A stretch of DNA of 64,000 nucleotides, taken from positions 2,046,001-2,110,000 of the forward strand of contig AP026542.1 of the NCBI GenBank assembly GCA_026075535.2. The letters run 5' to 3'. The notes under the pieces are model-generated. The model searched no databases. It was not told the origin of the DNA and was given only the letters and a program-made list of their open reading frames with translations. The stretch is from Tricholoma matsutake. Taxonomy: Eukaryota; Basidiomycota; Agaricomycetes; Agaricales; Tricholomataceae. Shown here piece after piece: positions 1 to 12,132 of the stretch (positions are counted from its first letter, which is position 1; each line of letters opens with the position of its first letter). The translations under genes were made by a program, and so were the position numbers.

Positions 1-2765
1 GGAACAGGAAGAGGGTGTAGCTCACCAATAGGCTTGCGACAAGGAACCTTGGTGCGTAAGCAAAGGTCACAAGTGCAACAATACTGACCAATGAGCCGTG
101 ACATTTGTGGCCACCAATAGTTCCATGAGGTGAGCTCCAAGGTCTTCCAGCGTCTGGGGTGGCCAGCAATCTGTGAGTTATGGCATTGGGATATGATGCG
201 CTGGCGAAGGTCTGGGTCATTGGGAACATAGATGCGATCCCTGAAATACAACAAGTCCTCCTTTTCAGCCCACTCTGCCACACGTAAGGAAAGGGTCGAT
301 CCCTTCCTCAGTTCTTTAACAGCTCGGGCGACAACATCCTCATGTAAACCACTACGGTTTGCATGACAAATGTCATGTAGGATGTCCCGCTCCTTGCCCT
401 GGGGTGCGATGCCTTCTAGTGCCCGAATGGTGAACAGGTCTGGCTGCAACAGCACAATGTTTTGGTTGTCACCACTGCCATCCCCATGGTCTGCACGTCG
501 GGATAGGGCATCGGTCTTCCCCATGCTGTGACCCGGACAGTGGTGTAAGGAGAAGTCGAATCTAGATAGATACAGGGACCAACGAGCTTGATGACAGTTC
601 AATTTCTTGGCCATCATGAAGTACTCGAGGTTCTTGTGATCCATCCAAATTTCCACCTTGTGTTGGGCACCCTCGAGGAAGTGTCGCCACTCCTCAAGTG
701 CACACATTATCGCCAACATCTCCTTGTCATGGATCTCGTAGTTTCTCTCTACAGCACTAAGGCTTTTGGAGTAGAATGCAACAGGATGCCACTTCTGGTC
801 CTCCGGAGACTGCTGAGACAACACGGCGCCCGTCGCAAAGTCAGAACTGTTGGCTTCTACATGAAAAGGATGCAAATCATCAGCAAAGGTAAGGATTGGA
901 GTGGAAGTGACCATCTCCTTAAGCTTTTCGAACGCCTCCTGTTGTGCATTATCCCACCTCCATGCCTCCTTTCCTGTCAAGTCAAACAGCGGTCGTGCAT
1001 GATGTGAGAAATCCTTGATAAAACGCCGATAGAAATTGATGAAGCCCAGGAAAGACTGCACCTCCTTCTTGTTCGTGGGCATCAGCCAAGCTGTGACCCT
1101 GTTTACCTTGATAGGATCCATCTCCACTTGACCCTCCAAGATAATCAGGCTGAGGTACTCGATCTTGGTCCTTTGGAACTCGCATTTGTCCTGACGAAGG
1201 TAGAGTTTGTACCGTCAAAGTCGCTCTAGGACGAGGCGCGTGATGCAACGGTGCTCTTCAACCATGTGAGTGAAGATGAGGATGTTGTCGAGATAGATGC
1301 AGACAATGCCTTCGAGGATGAGGTCATGGAAGATGTCGTTCATCATGGTCTGAAAGGTGGCAGGGCTATTAGTAAGGCCAAAGAACATGACAAGCGGTTC
1401 AAAAAGACCACGGTTGGTACGAAAGGTTGCCTTCCACTCATCTCCCTCCTTTATCCTCACATTATTATAGCCCCAACAGACATCGAGCTTGGTGAAGTAT
1501 CGGGCTCCATGGAGCTGGTTTACGAGTTCGGAGATGAGGGGTAGTGGGTAGCGATTTTTGACCGTGATGTTGTTGAGCCTTCTGTAGTCTTGAACCAGTC
1601 GAAGTGAGCCATCCTTCTTCTTGACAAAGAAAAAGGGAGAGGCCATGGGTGACTTCGATGGTCGAATATGTCCAGAGGCCAGGTGCTCGTCGATGAACTG
1701 GTCAAGCTGCCGTTGTTCTTCTGGAGAGAGAGGATAGACCTTGCAGGATGAAGGGGTTGTGCCGGGGGTGAGTTCGATCGCGTGATCCCATGGCTTACGC
1801 GCAGGAAGAGAGTCGAATGACTCCTTGGAGAACACGTCTTCAAACTCATGGAGATGAGGGAGTAAGGAGTTAGTAGAGGATTTAGCAGCATTGTTTTTGT
1901 GGAAGGCCTCGGCGAGGTGTTGGGATATGTTCAATGTGGCACACACCTCATGCGATGAGCGAATCGCAGTGTAGAAGATCTGATCACCCTCCTCCACTTC
2001 CTCTGGGTCCTCATCATCATCATCCGAGTCCGGCATTAGATCAGGAACCCCTTCCAATTCCACTTCAGGTATAGGCAGGGGTCCAGCACGACACTTCTGA
2101 GTTTGTCATATTGCCGCCTTCTGTCCACGATGTTCTTGCCTGGCTTCTGTGAAACATGTCCGACAGCAGGATGGACATCGGCTCATGGTAACCTCCCCGG
2201 TGCGCCAGTCGACCTCTGGGTTATGGTCTCGAAGCCATGGATATCCCAAAATCACCTTTTGCTTTCCTAATTGAGTGACAGCAAAAAGGGCACACTCACT
2301 ATGATCTTTGTAACGGAGAACCAGGTCTGCAACCTCTCGGATGGCACCAGCTTCATTTGGGGATCCATCCATGTTATATACAGGTATTGGACGTGAGAGT
2401 GAGCGAGTATTTAGACAATGTTGTTGTACCAGATGGGAATCAATGAAGAGACCAGTCGCACCAGAGTCCAGGAGTGCAGAGACACCGAGTATCTGTCCAG
2501 TGTCGGTCGTCTGCAGTTTGATGGCTAGGTTTAAGGAATGTGCAGAGGGAGTGGATGCCACAATATACTTGCGTGGTAGTTTACGCTCCCATGATTTAAT
2601 TTTGGGATGTGGAGTAGAAGGAGAGATGGGGAGAGCAGGTACGTCTTTAGCCAACTTCGAAGGGTCAGAGAGGGGAGCAGTCACAGAAATGGATTCATTC
2701 TCCGGGGATTCAACTGACAAGACTTCAAAGCGGTTATGGACAGGCAGTGAGGGCGTACAATTCAC
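1..2765 (-). pseudogene. Ty3/gypsy pol polyprotein (protease, RT, RNase H, start of integrase)
   Basis: Retrotransposon polyprotein read on the minus strand. In order it shows an aspartic protease (LLDSGATG near 2465), reverse transcriptase (1215-1900; FFFVKKKDGSLR, YFTKLD and a YLDN box near 1295), RNase H (about 480-900; HVEANSSD, WMDHKNLEYF) and the integrase zinc finger (two His then CCTCDLC, below 200). The window edge truncates it inside integrase. Two in-frame TGA codons break it, near 2107 and 1213. The RT catalytic box reads YLDN where YxDD is expected, and the RNase H has WMDHKN where a Thr is usual; both fit single C-to-T changes. The frame differs from gag, with a GTGA overlap at 2762-2765, so it would be made by frameshift or reinitiation. 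The remaining frame below 1213 is open to the window edge. Confidence 0.9.
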
Positions 2766-4015
2766 TCGCTGCGAATAGGAAAATCCTGCTCCTCTACAAC
2801 CTCCAACTTAATCTCCTCTGCAACTTGATCCTTCACTTCCTCAACATCTACAAGCACTAACAAATCTTGCAGGAGTTCGTCTCGTCCCTCGGGGGTGAGC
2901 ATGTGGATATCCTGACAATGGGGACACGCTCCAGCCCTGTGTCCAGGTTCCCCACAACGGTAGCAGAGATCCAACTTACGTGCACGGCTGCAGGCTGCAT
3001 CAACATCCATTGGTACTGGGACATTGATGGCTGGTGTGGGAGTTTGACGAACAGGAATGGGGTTAGGGCGGGGGAGGCTTCAATTGAAGGTGTAGGGTGT
3101 ATGAGTGGTAGTTGGAGCATGGAATGCAGCATTAAACGCCGCATTTGTGAGTCGGTTCTCATCACAGAGTGAAGCAGCTTCATACCAAGCAAGGATATCA
3201 TCGTCTGCTGGGCGCCCTTCCAACATCTGTGCAATCTGGTCCTGAATTTCTCGGTTGAGCCCCCATCGGAACTTCACCACCACTGGTAACCCACTCCCAT
3301 ATCCTGCCATGTCCACCAAATCCTTGAACTCATCGATATAGTCGTCCACAGATCGACGTCCCTGGTGGTAAGCGGATGACTCAAGTCGTGTTACTGCTCG
3401 GTGGTGTTCATTGAGGGGGCAGAAGTGGCGTACGAACTCAGCTCGAAAGTCACCCCAAGTGGAGAAAGGTAGAGAACCGAGTTCTTTAGTTTGACGTAGG
3501 ATACGGTCCACATAGAGATAGGCGCATTCAGATTTCATGTATGTGAAGGCCCAATAAATTTTTGCAGCCTCATCAATGAATTGATGCGACTGGAGACTAA
3601 TGTATAACTCACAGGAATTAAGGAATGCATGTCCCTGCGCACGTGCACCATTAAATTCGGTGGGGGGGGACGGTTTGATCTGGGCACGTTCCTTAGTGGA
3701 CGTGTTCGGCAAAATGTCGTTGTTGGGTGCACTTGGAGTCGTGAAGGGGGAACTATTAGTCATAGGGTTAGCCTGGAGGGTCCTAACGAAGTTTTCAATC
3801 ATAGATTTAAGTGAGTCGATTTGCGCGCGCATTCTGGAAACATCGCTTTCAAGCGTGTCGAAGCATTCTGATGCATCCATGTCGCTAGGGAGCGCGTTTG
3901 GCAAAAATGGCGGCGTAATAAAGGCAAGATTATCTGGAACGGTGTGTAGGGACTCTGTGGAGCTTTGGGAAGCATCGTCCAGTCCGTACCTGCCTATCTT
4001 GGGCAGCACGTTCAC
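2762..4015 (-). pseudogene. Ty3/gypsy gag with zinc knuckle
   Basis: Capsid/nucleocapsid region of the same element. The capsid-like part (about 3080-3700) has a typical retrotransposon gag core (FSTWGDFRAEFVRHF, SVDDYIDEFKDLV). A CCHC zinc knuckle (CYRCGEPGHRAGAC) lies near 2960 and binds RNA in this family. One in-frame TGA near 3080 separates capsid from knuckle; both halves share a frame, so this is one gene with one stop. The first codon of the open frame is GTG, so the true start is lost or further upstream. It sits directly inside the 5' LTR. Confidence 0.85.
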
Positions 4016-4046
4016 GATTTTCGGGCCTTAGGGGAGAGTTTTCTAC

Positions 4047-4471
4047 TATAAGGGCAACCTAAGCCTCTAGCAAAGGGAAATCCGAAGTTAAAATTATGCT
4101 ACATAATACAGGGATTGGGGGTGCACCTAGCAAAGGGAAATCCGAAGAGAAAACTCTAAGGATCCCCTTGCTGATGCCCAGTATATGTGAAGATGACAAA
4201 ATCAAATATAATCTAAAAATAGAAAAAGGTGGAGATAGGCAGATCAAGGCTGCCAAATGACATCATACCAAGGGGTATGTGTCGGAAGGGGTACTCCGCC
4301 TCTAAATATAAAAGTGTCAACATGTACAAACATGATAGCAAGGGAAAATTAGTAATGAAATCTGGAAAAATCATAGAAAATGAAGAATAGAAGGAAATGA
4401 GGTGGGGAAAAATATAGGACGAACATAAAAAATAGGAAAAACACACAGGGCACCCCCCTAGTCCCCTTACA
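4047..4471 (-). repeat. 5' LTR of the Ty3/gypsy element
   Basis: About 425 bp immediately upstream of gag. On the minus strand it begins TGTAAGGGGACTAGGGG and ends near CCCTTATA, probably a decayed CCCTTACA that would complete the terminal inverted repeat. It contains a 21-bp motif starting CTAGCAAAGGG twice (4067-4087 and 4127-4147), 60 bp apart. The outer edge abuts the C-terminal coding remnant of the exonuclease-like gene, so the element inserted there. The other LTR lies outside the window, so the target duplication cannot be checked. Confidence 0.6.
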
Positions 4472-7400
4472 GCCGCAGCTGAAGGTAACAATATTGGTTA
4501 ACCGACTTTGTAGACAGTCGAGTGAGCATTTTGACTGGTAAATCCTGGTGATATGGCATGCCAGTGATTTTACGGGGTGGAAGAATTGTAATTTTGTATT
4601 TTTCAGCAAGCTGGGAGGAGAGTGGAACAATTCCAAATGTTTCTGCTGTTGCAATCCGTGTTTGGAGAACATTAGGTGCAGGAAAAGATGGTGTAGTTCC
4701 AGTTTCAGTGGCAAGCTTAGTGATCCTGTCTGTCATCCAAAGATCAAAGTGGTGAGAGTATTTCTTGCCTGTTCTGTTGTGGTACCCAACCTATTCAGCA
4801 GTAATTAGTATATACCCCACCTTGAAATGGAAAAAAAAATACCGTGCAATTGTGACGTAAAATCCAATTCAGGAGAAGACATTCTGCCAGCTCCGGTGAG
4901 GCCTGAAGAGATCCAAAAACATGACGAACAGTCATATGAACCCCTCCCTCAACAGAATTGGTTCCTCGGATAGTGCGGTAGATATGAAGACCATCCTTGT
5001 CCTTGCCCATCCTGAATTAGAGGGCTATATCAGATGGGTCTGACAGGTAACCAAGGGTTGCTGTTTCAACCAAGTGGTCAGCCATCCCACAAGCCTCCTT
5101 GGAGAAAAATGGCTTCTTGTGACTGTTTGCAGTGCATATAATACCCTTGTATCCATCAAAGAGCAATTGAAGACGCTGTACAAGAATTTCTTGAGGTGGA
5201 ATGAGCCTTCGTATCCAGCGGTTGACTGAAGAAGCCTTTGCCTGCTTTGCATAGTTACCCTTTGCATCGAGTACAGCACGAACTCGAGCTTCGTCATCTT
5301 TGTCATGGATAAAAATCGCTTTGGAGAAATTGTGAGAAAAGGAGTCAAAAGCTGAATGGATTTTTGGGAGAAGTTGGAGTAGGCGATCCATGAAGTGAAA
5401 TGCATCATCAAGCACATGGGTTGGTTTCCTGGTCACTGCACCAGCTTCGGGAACAGGTCCTGGTATTGTCTGATCCATCTATTGAGAATGGGTTAGCAAG
5501 CAGATAATGCTCATACTGGTATTCATGTCACCTCCTCGCCAAGACGATCATTCACTAATTCAAACCCGCCACTATCATCTTCGTCATCATCAATATTTTG
5601 CCTCCAAGTCTCACCATCAGATGGAATAGAAAGTGTAAATGGTGACTCCTGGCCAGTATATGGTGGAAGTGGGGCTGGATCTCCAAGTATGTTACATATT
5701 CAGTGGATGAGGCTAAGATGGGTGAAATTTCATTTTGCATTTGAAGTGTCGAAGTAGTGACAACAGCTTGTGCACCATGATCAAAAATCCATTGAATGGA
5801 CTGGGAATGAAGGCTGTGGATGCATCCAGGTGTAAGAACCTTGGTCAACTCGATGAGGGAATGTGTCAGAGAGATATTAATTTGCTGAAGTCCACCATCA
5901 TGATTGTCAATCACCTTGATGAACTGGGGATGAGGCCAGAGAATGTGACCTTCTGCAACAGGCTTGTTTCCTTGAAAAAGTGTAACAAGATGACTGTCCT
6001 TTTGTATCTGGAATGGTACCAAAGGAAGTCCAACAGAATCAAGATTGCTAAGAGAGCGATAAACCTGCCAAATAGACTCAACATGTGTATGGAGCTGCTG
6101 GATGTAGTTGGTAGAGTCCCAGCAATTTGGAGCTGAGGTAGGAGGTGAGAATGACTTCTTGAGAACAGTTCCAACCAGAACATGAAGAGAAGGAAAAGCA
6201 TCACGAATGACACCTTTCAACTTTGCATGCTGACCAAGTTCAATGATGGCAGGATTTGACTTGATTGAGCTTTTGATGTCTGCATTGTTGTATGCAGCTG
6301 CAATATCATGAAGACTTTGCTTGATGTTGTACCCCAATTTGATGATCAAGTTACTGGTTAAGATCGTGCAAAGGGACTGTGGAAAGTGTGCTCATATTGC
6401 AAATTCCGTTGTCTAATGTAATATATCAGTACTTTTCGAGATTTAAAAAAAAGTATTATTACCCTGAAGACAATATTACTACTTGGTGTGCGCAGTTGGA
6501 TAGCATCAATCCCCATACTAGCATTAGACTATGGCCATTACATGAAGTTGTGATGGCGAAGCATTCGCTTTCTCAAGAATGTCATCACAGAGTGAATCCA
6601 TCAAGAATGTATCATTTGTGAATTGGGTTGTGATTGTATTGTCTGAGCACCGAAATGGTGGTAGATCTGTGAAGAGTGTAACATGCTCCACATCTTGTGT
6701 TAGAGATGGAGTAATCATTTCATGAAAATTTTGCTCGCCTACAAAGTTTAATAAATAATAAACAGAAGTTAACAAAGCACTGACTTTGTGGATTGTTGGT
6801 GTAGATGAGACTACAGGCTGGATGACCATTTTCTTCAAGCCCTTTCACTACACCTTTCAGCTGATCCACAACAAAGGCTAGTGATTTTGACGGAACCATA
6901 GAAAGTGACCATATCTCTTTGAAGTGATTGACATTGGTGTAAGATGCCTCATGGATACATTGACCCTTGAGTCCACCCATATACTTCAGATAATACAAAG
7001 AATTAGTATGAGAGTTGTCCCATTATATTAGGCTAGAAGCATACATCGAAGGTATGATCAACCTTCATTATGTTTGCTGGTAGACAGGCTTGTGCACATT
7101 CAATAAAAACTCGATGGGCACTAACCCAGTCCATGAACATGGCTTTCAGATATTGGACAGACAGAGGTGATGCAGCATATCGTAGTTTATTGGAAAACGT
7201 AGAGAAAGATGGTATCTGCAGAGCACCATGCAGACCATAATGACATGCAGCATCGATACATAAGCTCAAGGTCCGCATGATGCTTGCGCTGCAGCTCAGC
7301 CATCATTTCTGAAAATGGGGATGGTCCGAACTGAGTTGCAAATGTATTGCACATTTGTGACATGACCCCCTTATCAATCGCGCCACATGCGCTGACATAT

Positions 7401-8118
7401 GCTGAAAGCATGTCTGTAGCATTTGACTGTGAGACTACATAATCTACGTACCAGGAAAAGCCATAGCAACCCAATGTGGCAGTTGTGCAATAATGTGCGG
7501 ATCGGTACCCTGCCAACCTTTTCCACATCCCAGACTATCTTGATGCCTGGCCTTACATAAAAAGTGGCTTGTTAGAAGCCAATAGTCCATTGGAAAGCAC
7601 TTGACACATCTTGCAATGGGGTTATCATTATAGCCTAGAGAAAATGGATAGTAGCTGGTTACCACAAACAAGTAAGAACATGCATCATACCATTTTTCAT
7701 TAGACGACCACCACAGATACATTTGAAATAGTCAGGTGCACCAGGCAGAAAGGGAGGAAGCCAGACAAAGATATCTTGAGCACAGAGACAATCAGGTTGT
7801 AGCCCCTTCAAAGCAGCATCATGGAGTATGAAGACGGCATGTTTGGTTCAGTGAAAGAAGTCACCTCATTGGTAGCAATCTGGTTGGCCATGTAAGTCAA
7901 TTTGTTTCTTGATATCTTGAAGTGCAGCATGGAGGTGTTGGTGGATAGCCAACTCAGTTTGAACCTCAGATGATTCCATCTCCACCTCGGCCACAGCTGC
8001 AGCATCCTCTGTCAAGTCCAAAATCTCATCAGAGAAGCTATCCTCAATGAGATGCATGCCAGTTGCAATATCAGCATGTTTGTTGTGATCACGTGTAAAG
8101 GAGAGCTCGTCTTGAAGC
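4472..8118 (-). pseudogene. DUF6729 / 3'-5' exonuclease-like protein, main part
   Basis: Pieces in several frames follow the order of a basidiomycete protein family that joins a DUF6729 zinc-cluster region to a 3'-5' exonuclease-like domain. From 8.1 kb downward: an acidic stretch (ILDLTEDAAAVAEVE), a zinc-cluster-like part (CICGG, CVKC, DPHIIAQLPHWVAMAFPGT, 7.44-7.75 kb), FGPSPFSEMMAELQRKHHAD (7.3 kb), KVDHTFDV (7.04 kb), a stretch with VPSKSLAFVVDQ (6.9 kb), exonuclease-like sequence (5.55-6.35 kb) and the tail RGTNSVEGGVHM (4.9 kb). Some breaks are likely introns, others frameshifts or stops. The gene is split by the element at 8127-9751 and abutted by the gypsy LTR at 4471. The family's role is not established; it behaves like a mobile or expanded gene. 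The assignment rests on motif memory. Confidence 0.6.
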
Positions 8119-8126
8119 TGCATGTA

Positions 8127-9751
8127 TAGGGTGTAGCATGGGTATGGGTAAACCCACGGTAAACGGCCCACAGGTTGGACAGGTACAGGTAGGTACGGGT
8201 ACGGTTGCCAAAATGCCAGACCTGTGACATACCATACCCATTTTGGCGGTGTGACGGGTATTGACGGGTTGCTTGAGTTGCTGGATCTGGCAGTTGCCAA
8301 ACTACCGATCGACTTCAGATTTCTGGTTCCTCTTCACCCATGGGCATTGCCCATTGTAATAGTAAGTTTTTTGTTTCTTTCAACTAACTAAATGTGCTCT
8401 TTTCTAGGGTACAGTGTCAGCTCAACAACAGTAAGTTGTTTATTTCTTTCAATTAACTAACTGTTTCTTTTTTCTAAAGGTTCTATCTATGTTGTAACAA
8501 CAAGATGGTGCCAAGATGCCTAGGACGATGACCCAGGACAGGACTGGGAGAACCCACTGCTGCGAGCCCCTGCTCGCAGGGTGGATGAGTTATGAAGGAA
8601 GCAATGACAAATGGCCCAGCACCCGCCCTAGCCCTGTGAGCCACTGCTTGTGGGGTGGGTCGCAGGTGCTAGCAGCCAATGACAAGGGACAACAGGAAGG
8701 GGAACGATGAATGACAAATGGGAGACAGGGACGCAAGGGACAAAGGGAGGAGAACAACAAAGACAATGACAAACCATGTGGGGCAGAGGATGACAATGAG
8801 GATGACAAACGACAAGCGACGAACCACCACCACCACCACCACAGCACCCCCATCCACTGCCGAGAATGACTGTTCACGGGGTGGAAATGGGGAGCAATGA
8901 GATGGGATGACAATGCCAGGGGACAGGGACAGAGAGGGGGATGAACGACCATGACATGGGCAGCAATGACGACGATGGCAACGAGGAAGAGGACGGTGAT
9001 GGGGCAAAACAAAAAAAAAAGGCCCAAGAGATGCTGCCATCTCTTGGGCCATAGGTAGGTTGGTTTTTCCTTTCTCATTTCATTTTCTTGTTACTAACAA
9101 CAAAGGTTTTGGGTAGTGATTTTACTATTGATGATGACGAGGGGGGAGGGGATGAGAATGGTCAAGAACAACAGGGAGAACAAGAATAAAGGGGGGGGAC
9201 AAGGGGGGGACGAGAACAGGGAGGATGAGAATGACGGGAGATGAGAATGATGACAACAAACTGCCAACGAGTGGGAAGGGCACCACCATGACGACCTCTT
9301 GCCCCTTGCCATCTTGCTGCGAGTGAGACAGTGGTTTTTTCTTTTTGTAGTATTGTATAGAATTATTAAGTAAATAAATCCCTCCATCACTTGAGACGAG
9401 GGACAAGGTGTATTTTTTTGCATGTGGATGATAAGCATGATTAAATAAAATTCCATTGCTCATGTTATTCAAATTTAAAAAAGTATCTATAGCTTAGGTA
9501 TTATGTACAGGGTGTAGTTAAGTTAGTTAAGGGCTTATACCATACAAACACAGGATGTTTAATAGCATAGAACATCAAATTCGAGGCAAACATCCATGGT
9601 GTATATATGTGGTGTCACACCTGCAGTGTTTCATGACAGACCGTGGTAAAAACCTGTCACCACGGTTGTGGTGTTAGAATGGGTGTGGTGTTGGCAGGTG
9701 CGGGTGCAGTGTGTGAAATCTTACCTGTGGTGTGACCCGTGCTACACCCTA
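8127..9751. mobile_element. hAT-type non-autonomous element A (1.6 kb)
   Basis: Terminal inverted repeats TAGGGTGTAGCA and TGCTACACCCTA are flanked by a perfect 8-bp direct repeat TGCATGTA (8119-8126 and 9752-9759), the hAT signature. It splits the exonuclease-like gene. No transposase is visible. The ends are rich in ACGGGT/ACCCGT-like repeats. The interior holds two intron-like segments with GTAAGT donors (8362-8407 and 8431-8479), GAGC...GCTC hairpins beside GGGTGG, and a GGCCCAAGAGAT...ATCTCTTGGGCC hairpin near 9030. Similar interior parts occur in the unrelated TIR elements at 14.1, 30.9 and 34.4 kb. Confidence 0.85.
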
Positions 9752-9759
9752 TGCATGTA

Positions 9760-10255
9760 GGCTGTTATTGACAGGCAAGCTCCATTTTGTTCGTCTGATG
9801 CACCTAAATGTGTGAACAAGTCAGTACCTACTGCATATCTATTCTTGGTGGTGACGTACCATGTTCCCCATGTGAGCCACTATGTGGATTACTCGTTCCT
9901 CCCATGTCTCCTTGTGATGCACTACCCAAAGGTGTTGGATTGTCGCTAGATTGTCCAATTGGCACAGCTAGCTGTCTGAGATGCATTCTGAGTCGAGGTG
10001 CAAAGAAGCCCACTGTTGGGACCCTTGATGGCTCGGCAGCCACAGATGGCAGAGTTGATGGCCTGGAATGGCCTATGGGATTGACATGGGACACACTCCC
10101 GACAGCTGATGCAGCCTGACTCGGAGATGGTGTTGGCAGTGTCTTCTTTTTGCGGCCTGCATCTGCATGTGAACCACCGCAATTGGCACTTTGTGGATGT
10201 TGACCGGATTTAGTCGATGACGTGATGCTCGCATATCATTCATCATTGAGAAGCT
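9760..10255 (-). pseudogene. N-terminal part of the DUF6729/exonuclease-like gene
   Basis: Minus-strand coding remnant on the far side of element A, rich in Pro, Ser and Gly, with GRKKKTLPTPSPSQAASA near 10.14 kb. It lines up as the low-complexity N-terminus of the gene that resumes at 8118 once the insertion and one copy of the 8-bp duplication are removed. A start ATG is likely near 10.25 kb, but an in-frame TGA follows close by. Continuity is inferred from the clean insertion, not from domain homology. Confidence 0.4.
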
Positions 10256-10482
10256 ACTCGTAACAGGTAATTTGACAAGGGATGACTATGGCGGCAATTC
10301 ATTCATCTCACAGTTTGTCCAAGTGGCTGTGCATCCTGACTCCAAATCGGGAGTCAGGCAGCCACAGGACTAAGACATGAGCCTTTTATTTCCCAAAGTA
10401 GCAAAAAAATGCAGCTGAGCTGTGGCAACACTAATTGTTACCAATGTGCACATACAATCACAAGTTTGTGTGCCATGTGCAT
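10256..10482. other. Unassigned spacer with a 9-bp hairpin
   Basis: No coding sequence recognised. One perfect inverted repeat, CCTGACTCC with GGAGTCAGG (10335-10358), has a 6-base loop. The sequence turns CpG-poor from here rightward. Confidence 0.3.
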
Positions 10483-10490
10483 GCCACATG

Positions 10491-11228
10491 CAAGGGGGTG
10501 TTGGGATGGGAATCCTGAACCAGGTGTAGGGGGTCCTGCTGGAGGCTGAAATTTTTTTTACCTAGGTGAAAATGACACATATAGGCATCAAATAAGTGAT
10601 GATTTGTCATTAAGGGCTCTGTTAATTGTTAGTATACCTCTGTAGTATACTACCCTCTATATACCAGGTGGTTTTACTGTGACTGTCACAAAGTCCTCCT
10701 GAATATTGTACAAAGTCTACTAGTACATCATAGATGCCAAAATAATTGCACTGACTGTCAGCTCAATGTTGGCTAGTAGCCTGTGTCAATGGCTTCTTCA
10801 AGTGGAGTCTGACTTGACAGATGCATTTGGTGGATCACAGCCTAGTCTTCACCTAAGTATTCATTTGTCACTGGCTGCATGCCAGAAATGCAGCTTCACT
10901 ATGTACTAGTGCATAGTATGCATATGGTCCATACTAATAACTATGCATGTAGCATCAGATCATCACTTCATCATCATACTAATGGAGGCTAAGCTTCTGA
11001 GCCTATCAAACCCATGGCAGAAGCTATTGGCACATTACTTGAGCTTCTGAGCACATGGTATATATATATATTGGATTTTTTATTCATAATGTTGTCAATA
11101 AACCATGAAAATAACATGTACTCATGATCAAAACATACCTTATATAGCTGGAGGGAGGAGGGGGGGGTCTCAAGCCAATGAAAAAAAATCCAATGGCATA
11201 TGAAACATTCCCATCTTGACACCCCTTG
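10491..11228. mobile_element. hAT-type MITE K1 (738 bp)
   Basis: Ends CAAGGGGGTGTTGGGATG and a matching inverted end finishing ACACCCCTTG. A perfect 8-bp direct repeat GCCACATG flanks it (10483-10490 and 11229-11236). No transposase. A diverged second copy lies at 37915-38808. The interior is nearly CpG-free, which suggests age. Confidence 0.85.
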
Positions 11229-11236
11229 GCCACATG

Positions 11237-11565
11237 TATAAAATAAAATTCTCATGTCTCATGCTAATGTGCCCTACTGCTAGTATTACATATTCTGAGG
11301 GAAAAACGAATAGAGAATTTTATTATGTAATGTTATTGCTACCTAACATTACCCCCTTTTACACCTCAACTTCCAGGCAAGAAAAAATGTTATTTGTCCA
11401 CTCTGTGAACTTTTGGTAGGGCCAGAATTTCATCCCCTCATACTCTATTCTCACATCACAGGAGCATGATTAAGTTGGAAAAAATTAGTGGTCACTTTAT
11501 GTGTTCATTTTATTTTGTCAAAGGGGGAATCTAGGATTTCTCTAACAACATATTCCTTCCATAGT
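11237..11565. other. Unassigned AT-rich spacer
   Basis: I see no gene, repeat boundary or RNA signal here; it is AT-rich and CpG-poor, like the neighbouring decayed transposon DNA. Confidence 0.3.
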
Positions 11566-12123
11566 TAGGGCATGACATGGGTAACTCCCAGGTATATTTT
11601 TGGGGGTACCCATGAACACTGCACCCAAATGGGGTAGGGGTGTAGTTTTATCATAGGTTTGTGTGGTGTTATTGTGGGTGTGTGTGAGTACTCACAGTTA
11701 CATGTATACTAAGAAACCCCTCCACTCACATTTGGAGCAAGAGAGAGGGTGGTGGTGCTCATAGTCACCTGTAGTTGCCAAGAACAGAATAAAAGCCTGC
11801 TACTCACATTTGCAGCAAGAGAGAGGTGAATCTATAATTATCTACACTAAACTGTATGGGTTTCAGGTGTGAGTGGAGATTCTACTACCTGTGAGCTTTC
11901 TAATGCACTAAAAATTAAGCAAAACAGTCAAGAATTGAGTGAGTTAAGATCAAAATGATCTTCTATGATTGTTTTCATCATAACTCACTTAGTTCTGAAC
12001 CATTTTGCTTAATTTTTGCTGCATTTTGATGGGAAAACCTGTGGGATCATGGGTATAACCCACCATGGGTACAGGTATGGGTATGGCATGTGATACCCAC
12101 AGGAATACCCATGCCATTGCCTA
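11566..12123. mobile_element. Probable foldback MITE
   Basis: Imperfect inverted ends TAGGGCATGACATGGGTA and, inverted at the right, TAGGCAATGGCATGGGTA. A further internal inverted repeat pairs AAAAATTAAGCAAAA near 11910 with its complement near 12010. No matching 8-bp target duplication is visible, so the boundaries are tentative. Element D begins just beyond its right edge. Confidence 0.45.
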
Positions 12124-12132
12124 TGTTTGGAG

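Noticed and set aside
8590..9078. Minus-strand Ser/Leu/Pro-rich frame of 162 codons
   Set aside because: Inside hAT-type element A, low complexity and CT-rich; no counterpart in related elements.
10989..11255. Similar minus-strand frames at 11.0 and 38.7 kb as a shared gene
   Set aside because: They coincide with MITE copies K1 and K2; similarity comes from the repeat, not from a conserved protein.
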